Source of the DNA: Lepas anatifera
Taxonomy: Eukaryota > Arthropoda > Thecostraca > Lepadidae
DNA: 64,000 nucleotides
Reading direction: 5' to 3'
Assembly: GCA_034440635.1 (NCBI GenBank)
Contig: JAOTON010000477.1
Coordinates: 550,001-614,000, forward strand
Shown here: piece after piece, positions 46,437 through 57,542 of the stretch
Layout: the number at the start of each line of letters is the position of its first letter
Numbering within the stretch: position 1 is the stretch's first letter
Position numbers and translations under genes: made by a program
The notes under the pieces: model-generated
The model's input: the letters and a program-made list of their open reading frames with translations, nothing else
Databases searched by the model: none
What the model was told of the DNA's origin: nothing

Positions 46437-47656
46437 GACCGCCGCACGCGCTCGACAGCTACTGCTCAAAGGCCGACTGAAACGGTGACATTGATTTGGT
46501 AATCAAATGCAAATGGTTCATTGATATGCATTGTACGTGAAGCCATCCATCATATGGATGGGCTTTCATTCGTCGAAATGAAATGGTGGGGGTATAGGCC
46601 TCAGCCCCGCTGAAAAGCCAGCGCTGCATGCCTAGTGGCCGCTCTGCTTTGAGCAGTGCTGTAGAATGGTCTGCCATTGTGCCGCGGTGAATATGGAGGC
46701 GCTGCTGTCTGGCTTTCACACCTGGTCATGACCATGTTTTGCTCCCATTAAGCTATCGTCGGCAAACCCGAGTCGCTGCATTAGTTAGTCTTAGCTGAGC
46801 GTGTTGACAGTCACGGAATCGTGGAACCGTAATCTGGAATAGATGAATGACAGGAACGTGTTTTAGATGCAATTCTTCGTCCGAGCTAGCAGGTTATACC
46901 AGGCAAACTCGTCAACTCGAGGATAAAGTTGAAAACATCACCTATTCCACGCTGCCACCTATACTTTATACTGTTAAAGAGTGGAAAAATTGAAGATTTT
47001 GGTATCTTACTATAAGCCCCGTCAATATTAATTGAGTGCTCAAAATTGTCAGTGCTGACACAAATTAAATGTCGATCCAGGGAGTTCTCGGTATGCTCTA
47101 TCACATGGCTATCTCAGCTCGAACCTGATAGTAAAGGTGTCAGATTCCCTTTAACACTTATGGTGGCAAACGTCTGAAAAAAAAAACAGTGGCACCCGAA
47201 CTTCTAGAGCATAACCATTTTGTAATGGTGGTCCAAACGCCTCATTGGTAGCTTCCAGATGCGGAGTTAGCCCAACCAAAGAAGTCCTGTGGACTGTTCA
47301 GGTCTGTGAAGGTTCTAATTCTACTGTGTGGGAGGTGAGCCCGATGCCAGATGCCCCCGTGTACTGCGTGGCGTGTCTGCAGCGAGGGGCGCAGTCGCCG
47401 GAAGCCTGCTCCAAAGTCGAGTGGCCCTGGGGGACCAACTCTGCCACTCACATCGATTTTTTCTGATGTTTTCTATTTGCTAAATTTTTAGTAAATTGTC
47501 GGGACAGCCATGACCTTATTTGGTATGGCCCAGGCTAAGAAAACTTTCGCCTCCACTAGACAGAATATTTTCTCGGTTTTACTTCGCAGCAGCACTATTC
47601 CAAAAATCTCTCTCTCTTTCTCTTTCTCTTTCTCTTTCTCTTTCTCTTTCTCTTTC

Positions 47657-47697
<41 letters not shown>

Positions 47698-48699
47698 GAA
47701 TTTTTCTTGCCGAACACTTTTAAAAGAGTGTGTTTTCATTTCTTCTGACGTTTTGAGCAACAGTTTTTGTTCTCCAAATCTTAGCATTTCATCTCTCTCA
47801 CGTCTTAGTGTTCTGGTATGGCTGAAGCTCATTTCAGTCCTGCCTTAATATTTTAACAGGTTAATTTAGAATAGTGTTCCGACCTTTTCTGTAAAAATAT
47901 ACAAATGAAAACTTTGTAAAAGTTCATATTTTATACCCTGAATTCATTTTCAAACATCTTTGTTTTTGCTGGCTGGTCATACGCTATTGATCATACTGCA
48001 CGAGGTCATAAGCTATTGATCAGTTTTTTTCGGTGCCATCCTGTTCGCGCCCTCGTCTGCCTTACGATGGTCACCCGAAGCGCTCGTTTTTTGTCCTTGC
48101 ACCGCAGGAAAGCAGCCTTCGCCGTGCTATTGCCCCCCGGCTTTCCGTGACACAGGCCTTTCCGTCGTCATGACAACGGTGGCCGGGACGCTTCCCCTCA
48201 GTACACGCCGCAGTGTATCATACCTCCCCACTCCGGCCAAAGTGCGCGTCGCGGTCCATCGACTTGCGCCGCCTGCTGCGCCATTGTTGGACTGTGAGGT
48301 GATTGCGCCGGTTTGATTGAAGGCCCTGTCATCGCGTCCAGTTGCAGGCTGTGTTTACCCAGCGGTCCCGTCGCAGGGTGACCGTGACATTTACGCTTCA
48401 GCAGGGCTCTGATTTCTGTGAACTATTAGTCGAGCTGAGGGTGAATGTCCATCAGGGGTTCAGCAACGGTGAAGGGATTTAATTGCGTGACATTTTGAAG
48501 CTGTCGGAAGCACCCATGCGTGTCCATTTCACTGACCGGCGCTGCGGCAATGACTACCATGCATGTGGATAATGTCCCGGCTCGTGCGCCATGTGTGTAC
48601 CGATGCCCGGGGCGGCCTGCTTCTGCTGGTGGTGCGTGGGCCCTGCCGGTTTAACGGTGAGGTGTGCTGGTGTCTCGTGCAGGGGCGGCGCCAGACACC
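46437..48699. other. Intergenic region and likely FOXN promoter
   Basis: Upstream flanks of the divergent glycoprotein (-) and FOXN (+) genes. A CpG-rich stretch at about 48040-48380 is a candidate FOXN promoter or 5' UTR exon. No TATA box is clear. An acceptor-like GTCTCGTGCAG (to 48682) just before the ATG suggests at least one upstream non-coding exon. Confidence 0.35.
47609..47697. repeat. (TCTTTC)n / (TC)n microsatellite
   Basis: Pyrimidine-only run of TTTCTC and TC units. It generates artefactual ORFs on both strands rich in Ser/Phe or Glu/Arg/Lys. Confidence 0.95.
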
Positions 48700-51600
48700 A
48701 TGAGCGGAGGGTCGGACCAGCAGCGTCAGCCGGCTCCCACCTCCAGCAGCTTCGGCTTCACCCCGGCCCAGCAGATCATGTTTCCCGGCAGTGAGTGGCG
48801 CGGCAGTGAGCAGTGAGTGGCAGTGAGTGAGTGGCGCCGGGGACCAGCCTGTCGGTCCTGCACGGGGGCTCTCAGTCCTCATCACAGTGCGGGGTTCGAC
48901 CACACCATCTGTTTGCGTGCTTGGGGTAGTCTTCACTATTTTTTTCGATTTGCATTGGGCGCCGCACCCAGTTTGTCATACGGCGGACGGTTCCCGTGTT
49001 TGATTTTCCCCACCCTGGCATCGTTTGCGTGGGTCACGTGATCCACTGCCAACGGGAGCGCTGGATTAATTGCAACAACTTTCTGTTGCTCGGATTTTTT
49101 ATTCTGAACTGAGGGGGTTTCACGACGCACCAACCGCCAAGGTGATGCGGCATTCTGAACTGACACAATTTCATTTGGCCCTAAAATCTATGCAAGTTTT
49201 AGCTCATTTTATTGATTGCAAGCCTTACTCGTGACTGTGATTACAAAACCGTCGATTTCACGTGATTTGACAAGCTCAGGACCACTGATGGGGCCGAACC
49301 TGTTTGCAGGCAGCGTGAACGGACAGCAGGTGGTGGTGGTGACCCCGGAGGTGGCGCGGAGCCTCGGCATCGTGGCGCCATCCGACGGCGGCCGCGGAAC
49401 TGAAGCTTCCGTGCAGGTGCACCAGGACACGGCTGGTGACGTCAGTGTCAGCCTGCTCGACTCCGAAGCTGACGGGGTAAACATTCTGGCTGGGTTTGCG
49501 TGTACGGTCTCATCGCTGCTGATTTGTTATTTCCTCACTCGATTGGGTGAGCCAAGAGCGTGTGTTTCAGTTTGTTTATTTATAGGGCGTTATTTGTTCA
49601 CAGAATTCCGTACTTGTTTAGTTAGGTTTCATTAACTATGTCGTAGAGCAAACAATATGTTTGAATCAGTGTTGAGTCTGAGTCGACGTCACGCACGATT
49701 TACTTCCGGCCCAAGAAATTAGGTTCTATTGATAGTGTACTAAATCGGACTCAATGGAACTGCGGAATTAGGTGGAAAATTGTATCTTATGAATATATAA
49801 GGCGAGTCATCTCGTTTTTACTCACCTAGTTGTGTCAGGGATGCAAACATTTTCGTTATACAGACAGAGTGAGCTTTGAGTCGCTAGGTCTGCTCACAGG
49901 TGGGCTTGGAAGGAGTCGAGCTATGCATGGTCTGTCAGCGGTTCTCCGGTAAATATGAACTTAGCCTATCAGTCTAAGTCGTAAACACGAAATTTGGTGA
50001 TTTTACTGCAAGTATAATGGTGACTTTCCTCATTCCTCTGCCACATCTAAGAATCAAGATAAGATGGGAATGCATTTAGGCGTTTGCTGGGTTTTGACCG
50101 CAAACTGAAAGTCCGGCAATTGAAATATCCGCTGCCGTTAAGGCCAGCCGTTTTATCTTCCGGGCGTGGTGGCGCGAAGTCAGCCTCGTAGCTTTGGATA
50201 TCGTATAGGTACTTTTGAGGTTTTTGTTTTGACCCGCTGTTCCTAACGTTAAACCTAACCCTCAGATGATGGACCCCGACCAGTTTCTGGCTGTGGAGCT
50301 GGCGTCGGGTAAGGCGGAGGTGGTGGTGGACGAGGACCTGGCTTCGCTCTCCTGGCTGCACGGCAAGAGCCTGTTCAAAAGTGAGGCCCCGTCACTGTAG
50401 CCGCTAGAAAGACCTAGTTTCCAGGGGATACGGATAGCAATTTGGCCATGGAAGCAAGGTCAAAGAGCCTGTTCAAAAGTGAGACCCCGTCACTGTAGCC
50501 GCTGGAAAGACTTAGTCTCCAGGGGTAAAGTACGATTCCGACGGGACTGCTGATCAGAATAATGATGGAGTCGTTGACTCCAATGTTTTTCACCACGGCT
50601 TCAGCACAGATCGCGCTATAGTGCTGGAAAAATAGCCCATGATGGAGTAGATTGGCAGCCCGATACGGATAGAAATTTGGCCATGGAAGCAAGGTCAAAG
50701 AGACTGTTCAAAAGTGAGTATTCAACAATGTCGCTGCTAGAAAGTCTGTGCAAAAGTGAGGGCCGCCGCTAGAAAGAGTCTGTACAAGAGTGAGCTATCG
50801 CCATGGAGTGCTGGCAGTCGCCTGTGTGATCAGTACTGACGCAACGCTAAATTCGGAAGGCAGGGCACGCAGTCTCGTAGCGCGCTGTCTAATGAGCACC
50901 GCCGAGGGGAGGGTGCGGGTCTGGTCTGGTCTTCAGCCTCAGCTGGAGGCGCGGTCTGACGCCGCCGACCCGTGCGTCGACAGCGGCGGAGGCCGGTGGA
51001 CGGCGGGGGTGCCGCTGCCGGCTGCGTCTCACAGCGGGGAGTCGCCCACCTCCGACTACGCAGCCGACTCGCCGGACCCTGCGGACGGCGGCTCTCCGCG
51101 GCCCCAGGTCATTGCCGCTGCCCGTGGCGTCCCGACGGGGAACGGCCCCATCTGTATGGCTGTACCTCCCTAAAAAAGATACCGCTCTGTATCATTGCGC
51201 TCTTTTTTATATTGACGGTAGATGATAAGGAAGTTCATCGATATTGAAATCCGATAGATACCATTCACATTCTGTCATATAAGCATCATCGAGTTTTGAT
51301 GGGGCGTTACTGGATATACCGTACTCGTCTGTATGCGGGTGGGACCGGGCTGGCTGTGTGTGTAGTGTCGATGGGTCGTGGCCCTCCTGTCGGTGGGTCG
51401 CCTGTCCCCGGCGCGCGCGCTGACCTGCACCGGGCCGGCTGGTCGCTTGTCCCCGGCGCCGCGCGCTGACCTGTGCCGGGCCGGCAGGGTCGGGCCATGG
51501 TCCCGGAGCCAGCGCCTGAGCCCGCGGCCGCCCCGGCGGTGCGTCCGGCCAAGGCACGGCGGGTCCCACCGCACCTGGACTACGACCCCAAGGCAAGTGG

Positions 51601-54600
51601 GAGGGGAGGATGAACTGGAGCCGCTCTGGGGGAGGGGAGAGGCCCCTGGTGGATGAACTGGGGAGGGGAGAGGCCCCTGGTGGATGGCCGGGTGGCTGAG
51701 TAGAAAACCACACACAGGTGGCCGAGACCGGTGGGGGCTGGGGAGAGACCTCCCCACCGTCCGCCCTAATTTGTTCAGTCGAATCAACATTGTCCGCGTG
51801 CGTTGCCGACCAATGGGGAAAGATGCATGGAGAAGCATAACTACACAGCAAAATAGACGTGCATTCCAGACAGGAGATAGGGGCAGGTATTTATATGTGT
51901 CACGCAGGGCCAAGGAGATGTACAGAGCACATGCAGTAATGTATTACAGCTGCCAGGGTTGAAGACCACGCTTGGGTGCCAGCAGTCCACCGCAGGCGGC
52001 TGCCACCGGAAGGAAAATATAGCACGCGCTCTGCTGTTGTCAGGTACACGTGACCCTGAAGCCGCCGTTCTCCTTCTCCTGCCTCATCTTCATGTCGATC
52101 GAAGACTCGCCGAACAGAGGGAGACCGGTGAAAGACATCTACCGCTGGATCCTGGATAGCTTCCCCTTCTACCGGGACGCGCCCATTGGCTGGAAGAACT
52201 CGGTCCGCCACAACCTGTCGCTCAACAAGTGCTTCCGAAAAGTCCTGAAGGTGCCGGTGAGCTGGTTGCACGGCGGCTTCTTGTGTATGTGTTCTGGAGG
52301 TCACTTTTCCTCACCGGGTGTCATTGAATGCATCGACGAGACGGGGTTTAACGTGGAAAATTCCCTATCGGTGTATTCTTCTTGCATCTAGTGCGGTCTC
52401 TGCTCTGTATGTTTCCGCTTTAGTCGCGTTTGTGTGGCTATTTTGGGTACATCAGCTTCCTTGGACATCGTGAGTGTCCTCAAAAGCTGGCTGGCTTTAG
52501 TCTCTGCGTAGCTTACCAAGACCAGCTTGTCCTCTCCTGGACACGTTGTAACCCCCAGCAGCCTGTGTACCGTAATAATCCGAGTGAGAAAGTAGTAAAT
52601 TAGCCTTTGTCACTCTGCATATTTTTCAGAGAATGTATTCGGTATAGAGCCATCCTATAAGGTGTCAATTGTTCGTTAGCAGTGATCCACTCGGGGTTTT
52701 ATGTTGCGTCCCCTCACTCCCTCGTGTTATGTGGGTATACTTATTTTATCGTCTGCCGCAGAGCCTGGGGAAGGGCTCGCTCTGGAAGGTGGGGCTCCTC
52801 CCCTGTAACTGTCTGTCTCTGCCGCAGAGCGTGGGGAAGTGCTCGCTGTGGACGGTCCTCCCCTGTAACTGTCCGTCTCTGCCGCAGAGCGTGGGGAAGG
52901 GCTCGCAGTAACCGTCCGTCTCTGCCGCAGAGCGTGGGGAAGGGCTCGCTGTGTACGGTCCCCTGTAACTGTCCGTCTCTGCCGCAGAGCGTGGGGAAGG
53001 GCTCGCTGTGGACGGTGGAGCCGGAGTACCGCGCCAGTCTGATCCAGGCGCTGAGGCGGTCGCCCGTGCGTGCAGGCCAGCTCCGAGCCGAGACCGTGGA
53101 CGGCGGCAGCCTCGGCGGACTATGTCCCCGCCACCGTCTTAGCTCGCCCGGAGGTCCCTCACAAGGTGGGTGGACCTGGTGTAGGGCCGGGGCACCGTGA
53201 CGGGCGGCAGGTGCGAGGAACCGCTGACTGGTGCTGACTGCTTGTCACCCATAGCACCGTTCGACTCCGTCACCCTTGTTTTATGCTCGTGAGAATGTTC
53301 AAAGATCTACCAATTTGCTCAGGGTAATGTTTTTGTGAAGAAGTCAATGCCACTGGGAGGAGTGAGATCGTGATAACGGCAGTCCGTGGTGCGCGGTGTC
53401 AGGTGGTGTTGGGCGGGGTCAGCCACTCTGATGTCGGCTAGCCACGTCCATGTTTCCGGGAGTGTGCGGTCCCTGTTGAGCCCCGGGTGTGCTGCGGGGT
53501 TAGTCCCCTGTTTCCGGGAGTGTGCGGTCCCTGCTTAACCCCTGGGTCTACTGCTGGGTTAGTCCCCTGATACCGGGCGTGTGCGGTCCCGCTGACCCTG
53601 GTCTGCTGTTGCCAGGAGTGTGCGGTCCCTGCTGAGCCTCGGGTGTGCTGCGGGGTTTGTCCCTGATTCCGGGAGTGTGCGGTCCCTGCTGAGCCTCGGG
53701 TGTGCTGCAGGGTCCCGTGCCGGGGGCACACCCGGCGCGGAGGTCGGCGGGCCGAGGTCGCCGCGGCCGGGGCGTTGCGGTGTCTCCGCAGAGGCTACCG
53801 ATCATCTGGGACCCGAGCCCAGCGCCAGAGCCAGCTGTGCGGCCGCCGGCGCCCCGCGTCCGTGTCGTCGGCCAAGGTTAGCAGCGGCCTGTTGCCCTGG
53901 CTGCCGGAGGTGGGCAGGGGGGACCATAGAGCGAACCTGAACACCGGGAAACACCGCTGCCTTTTCTGATATGTTGTTACCGACAGATATTTGCTAGCAC
54001 GTGTCTCCTCTGGCCTTCCTATGAGTGAAGATGTTTCAAGATCCAAGAGTAGGCAGTTTAAGGTGTGGCTTTCTCATTGTCTTTTGTGCTTGCATACGTT
54101 TTTCAGCGCGAAAACATTCGGGGTGTTCACTGCCTCTCACTGCTGCCACGCGGCTGTAGTCAGCTGACGTTAATCGGGGGTGGGGAGGCGTGTTGTGTCA
54201 GGTGACCGTCGCCTCCCCCCTGTGCCCCGTGCTGCCACACTGAGGGGAGGGAGAGTGTACGCGGATATTGAGGACCTTTGCTCCCTACTTTGATACCTGG
54301 AGGTGTGGGGCAGCAGTGGGAGGATGTGGCCGCGTTTCCGTGGTTGGCAGTTCACGGCTGTACTCGGTGCAGGGGGACTGGAGATGTGACGGTGGCCCCC
54401 TGCCGTGCAGACGCCACCAGTGACGCGGGTGCGGACCTGGTGCCGCCCTGACCTCCCCGCTGCCGGGTTCGCCTGGAATTAGAGTGAAGGTGGAGGTGAA
54501 GGAAGAGGAGAACGACAACCTGCCCTGCCCGCAGCTGTTTCCCTTCCTGTCGCGCTGCCTGTTGACGGGAGCGCCAGGCGCTGGTTCGGACCGCGCTCAA

Positions 54601-56035
54601 CAGGTGGCAGCACCGGTCTCGGAGGCGGACGACAACGGGGAAGAGCAGAAGCTGGTTATAGTACAGGATCCTCCCACTCCCACAGCAGTTCAGCAGTGTA
54701 AGCGGATGACGGCCGAAGGACACTGCTCAACCACCGAATGGGTGTGGATTGTTGATAGGGACAGCCTGTTTGGACTCTCCCCTTGGTGTTATGTCATGTG
54801 TAACCTGTTTTATTGTGTAGGCTGGGCTTACAATTCGAAAGTGATGTTTGCATTTTGTTTTGTACCACGATTGGCCATTATTTTTATTCTTTTACTGTTT
54901 AATGTGAGCCTGAATTGGGAAGTGCTATGTGTGGACAGTCTCTGTTCTCGTCTCTGTTTAGGGGGTAGTGTGACTGCTCACGCCGTGCTGTGTCGACAGC
55001 GGACGGGAGACGGGGGCGTCCGCGCGACTACGACCATGACTACGGCCTCTCTAACGGAGACCGGCCGCACCCGGTAAGTGTGGACTCGGTGCTAGGTGTT
55101 GGCCTCACCATTTCAGTGTTGTTATGTGTGAGCTCAGAGAGCCACCGGAGCCTGCCGATGAGTGAGGGAATCCGCCGCCTTTGGGCATGAGGCGCGCGGG
55201 AACGGAATGGAGAGTCGGGTTTGTGGTGTAGGGAAATTAAACTTGCTTCAAACGCTGGCTTCTCCTGCTCGATTTGAGCGCAACGCACGGATCGCACCAC
55301 GATAGTGTTCTGAAAAATCATTTTTCCGACAGGTCTCTGTAGTTTGGACTAGATGATCTTTCAAGAAGGAATATCGTAATTTTTGAAAGCATGGGAAGGT
55401 TTAACAGATCTTCAACTTTTTAATGAATTGAGTGCTGGGCCCGGCGCTTATGTGTCAGTTGAGCGGCGACTTCTGCCGTAACGTGGCCTTTGACCTCTGC
55501 CGTGACGTAGCCTTTCACCTCTGCCGTGACGTGACTGCTGACCTCTGCCGTGACGTGGCCGTTGACCTCTGCTGTAGTGTAGTTGCTGACCTCTGCCGTG
55601 GTCCGACAGCGGTTGCTGGTGATCTCGCGATGTCCGGAGCAGGAGCACACGTACGCCCGCTGGCCCCAGCAGCGGCACTGTCCGGAGGCGCTCGACAGTG
55701 ACGACGAGGCCTTCTCCGACGACTCCAACCTCTCGCACGAACACGGGTTAGTGGCCGTGGGACCGCTCGGCAGCTGTCTGTCGCGATCTTACAGCCCTAG
55801 CTGTTCTGTCTGATAAAGCCAGTTATACATCTTGCTGTACATTGCTAGAACCTTTTTGGTAGTTGGCAAACTAGATTTATGTTTATTTGGGGAATCTAAC
55901 ACACTTCCTCCACATTGATCCGGGCGTCGCTTCGATGGCAGTGTAGAAGAGAGCGCAGCCGGCCGGGCCCTGCACGGCCTTGTTGGAGCGGTAGATCCCG
56001 AGGTCGCTGAACCCACCTCAAAGTCCAGGGGCTAG
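48700..56035 (+). CDS. FOXN2/3: Forkhead transcription factor, FOXN2/FOXN3 type
   Basis: Twelve exons: 48700-48790, 49310-49476, 50266-50380, about 50881-51107, 51488-51592, 52044-52256, 52988-53165, 53792-53876, 54483-54697, 55000-55073, 55610-55746 and a probable last exon 55942-56035 (TAG). Phases agree at every junction, and the total is 1701 nt (566 aa). Exon 3 has [14 protein letters not shown], like the conserved N-terminal block of FOXN2/3. Exon 6 is the forkhead core ([37 protein letters not shown], including recognition helix 3), and exon 7 is the wing ([20 protein letters not shown]). Exon 10 has an AT-hook-like RRGRPRD; exon 11 is acidic ([10 protein letters not shown]). FOXN2/3 proteins are nuclear repressors linked to checkpoint and lipid regulation. 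Least certain are the exon-4 start (acceptor CTCGTAG) and the last exon. Confidence 0.85.
50368..50795 (+). repeat. Repeated exon-3 donor sequence
   Basis: The junction word CTGTTCAAAAGTGAG of exon 3 (donor at 50381) recurs at about 50469 and 50703, and in altered form at 50745 (CTGTGCAAAAGTGAG) and 50780 (CTGTACAAGAGTGAG). Surrounding intron words such as TTTGGCCATGGAAGCAAGGT also recur at about 50441 and 50679, so segments of the junction were duplicated. Confidence 0.75.
52044..52256 (+). CDS. FOXN2/3: FOXN forkhead-core exon
   Basis: Starts after TTGTCAG and ends at CCG|GTGAGC, phase 0 at both sides. It encodes helices 1-3 of the winged-helix domain, with [20 protein letters not shown] and the DNA-reading helix [13 protein letters not shown]. 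All invariant forkhead residues (W, SVRHNLS) are intact. The preceding intron starts with a GC donor (AAG|GCAAGT at 51593), a rare but recognised GC-AG intron. Confidence 0.92.
52751..52994 (+). repeat. Five tandem copies of the FOXN wing-exon acceptor
   Basis: AG dinucleotides of CTGCCGCAG end at 52761, 52827, 52887, 52930 and 52987 (spacings 66, 60, 43, 57). Each is followed by AGCSTGGGGAAGKGCTCG, the first six codons of the exon. The third copy reads into TAA. The fourth is open to the true exon and would add 19 residues. Confidence 0.9.
52988..53165 (+). CDS. FOXN2/3: FOXN forkhead wing exon
   Basis: Begins directly after CTGCCGCAG (to 52987) with [20 protein letters not shown], the W2/wing part of the FOXN2/3 forkhead. 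The donor is ACAAG|GTGGGT, phase 1, which fits the next exon at 53792 (G+AG). Four upstream near-copies of its acceptor and first codons lie at 52750-52980. Confidence 0.88.
53455..53720 (+). repeat. ~58-bp minisatellite in a FOXN intron
   Basis: The word GTGTGCGGTCCC starts at 53462, 53520, 53579, 53618 and 53675 (spacings 58, 59, 39, 57). It ends about 70 bp before the exon acceptor at 53791. Confidence 0.85.
55465..55609 (+). repeat. 24-bp minisatellite ending at a FOXN acceptor
   Basis: Six units of CTCTGCCGTGACGTGGCC-type at exact 24-bp spacing (55495, 55519, 55543, 55567, 55591; the first is degenerate at 55471). The last unit supplies the acceptor GGTCCGACAG of exon 55610-55746. Confidence 0.85.
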
Positions 56036-56037
56036 CT

Positions 56038-56668
56038 CAGTTTCAGTTTCAGTTTATTCAACGAAGGTCCACATAGCCGTGGCTTTTCACTTGTCACATC
56101 AAAATATTAAAACAAATGGGGTTCGTAAGGTAAAAGCAGAGAATGAAACGCCGTAATAAGCTACATGCACACAAGTTCGCAGCACGTCAAGAATAAGAGT
56201 ACAGTTCGCCCAATCACACACGCCATAAGAAGTATCACAAAATACTAAAATGATAGTAAAAATGTTAAATGCTAAAAAGGTAAATGGAAACAAAAGCAAT
56301 AAAATGTCTACAATTATTCAGCCAGGACTGGTAAGAAACAGAGACTTCAGCGTTGCCTGGAATGATAGATCAAATGGGTCCAGTCCACAGGAATTCAACA
56401 ACTGAACACCGCGGTAGTTAATTCTGCGACGGCCAGCTTCGGTTCTGATTTGCGGCAAAGTTAAAAGTTCGGCACGGCGCGTATCAGAGTGGAGGGCGTT
56501 GGCGTTGGAGGGCGCAAACGGCAGTGCTCCGTTCAAAGGGCAGTGAAGTGTGGTTTCCGCCCGGTACTGGTGTATCATTTCACGGTCTGATGCCCCAATG
56601 AGCCCCGATTGATAGACTACGCGGTCAGCATCACTCGCTGGTGTGCGACAATGGCCACCTGTCGTCAT
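56038..56668 (-). mobile_element. Non-LTR retrotransposon 3' end, (ACTGAA)n tail
   Basis: On the minus strand a 116-aa frame (56668-56318) contains GALPFAPSNANALHSDTRRA and LLTLPQIRTEAGRRRINYRG, typical of the region after the RT domain in LINE ORF2. It is followed by a 3' UTR ending TTGAATAAACTGAAACTGAA at 56057-56038. The tail differs from the (TACAAA)n copies, so this is another family. It lies just after the probable FOXN stop, possibly in its 3' UTR. Confidence 0.75.
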
Positions 56669-56729
56669 TATGTGCCTGTGGGCACTCTACGTGCTCTCAC
56701 AATTAAGTTCTCGCAGACGCAGCACTTCC

Positions 56730-56825
56730 GTGTAACCCGCTGTACCACTGTCCCGCACACTCCCTGAGGTATCCGCTGTACCATTACACTGCACACTCCC
56801 GCGGTACCCGCTGTACCACTGTCCC
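56730..56825. repeat. Short tandem repeat, ~35 bp x 3
   Basis: CCGCTGTACCA recurs at about 56737, 56773 and 56808 with intervening CACACTCCC words. Confidence 0.6.
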
Positions 56826-57024
56826 TCTCCGGTACAGCCTACGCTGACTCCGAGCCCGGCCGACTTCTGTGTGACGTCGGTTGGACGGGTCTGGTGTCAG
56901 CTGTCCTGTTAGTGGTGTTGTGGGTCTGGTGTCAGCTGCCCTGATGGTGGTGGTGTGGGTGGGGCGTAGGGCCGGCGATCCGTACCGGGGCACCAGAGAC
57001 AGGCCTGCAGTAGTCGGCCCTGAA

Positions 57025-57180
57025 ACCAGGGATGCGGAGCCGGAGCCGGAGCCGGTCGGAGCCGACCATTTTGCCCGGAGCCGGAGCCGGAGCCGGAGCC
57101 GCCGAAACACTTTTGATCGGAGCCGGAGCCGGAGCCGGAGCCGTCAGAAAGGGTCCGGCTCCGGCTCCCAAAGAGCTGTA
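57025..57180. repeat. (GGAGCC)n repeat element
   Basis: Starts CAGGGATGCGGAGCC and continues as blocks of GGAGCC units separated by short spacers (GACCATTTTGCC, AACACTTTTGATC). A similar element in opposite orientation is at 60545-60724, ending CGGCTCCGCATCCCTG. Shared CAGGGATG ends suggest a mobile element whose body is simple repeat. Confidence 0.7.
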
Positions 57181-57409
57181 AAATTACCAAAAATCAAACG
57201 TGAAATGGTCACATTTTACCTCGTGAGATGTCGCATGGAAACACCTTTATTCACCTGAAATATTACATTTTCGCAATATGTTATGTATATCGAGATTAAT
57301 GAAATATTGCAACTAGGGTGTTCCGTAGACGGTCTCACTCTCGGGCAGGTAATGCGCCCCGGCCATTTAGCATGGGCAGAAATTGGCAACAAATGAAAGC
57401 ATTGACGGA

Positions 57410-57542
57410 CACTGGCGGATCCATGAGGGGGAGCAAAAAAGGCATTTGCCCCCCAAACTGCCCAATTTTTGGCGATTTTCTTAAAAAAAAACCATATGTT
57501 TTTCACGATTTACCCCATACCGTCGGCCTGCATCCGCCCCTG
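57410..57542. mobile_element. Short hAT-type MITE, 133 bp
   Basis: Inverted ends CACTGGCGGATCCATG and CTGCATCCGCCCCTG are flanked by TTGACGGA (57402-57409) and TTGACAGA (57543-57550), 7 of 8 identical. The interior is a G-rich/C-rich pair with a T/A-run core. Confidence 0.7.

Noticed and set aside
45917..46447. Arg/Pro-rich 176-aa ORF in another frame
   Set aside because: Shadow of the glycoprotein gene. The chosen frame has the signal peptide, Cys pattern and sequons.
47488..47848. Glu/Arg/Lys-repeat and Ser/Phe-repeat ORFs
   Set aside because: Products of the TC/TTTCTC microsatellite.
51207..51913. Overlapping ~210-aa minus-strand ORFs
   Set aside because: They are antisense shadows of GC-rich FOXN exon 5 and its intron.
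54411..54460. Small FOXN exon after CCGTGCAG reading [13 protein letters not shown]
   Set aside because: It breaks the phase chain. Direct joining of 53876 to 54483 keeps frame without it.
56881..57258. Arg-Ser-rich ORF resembling an SR protein
   Set aside because: It is a translation of (GGAGCC)n, and a similar artefact occurs at 60432-60938.
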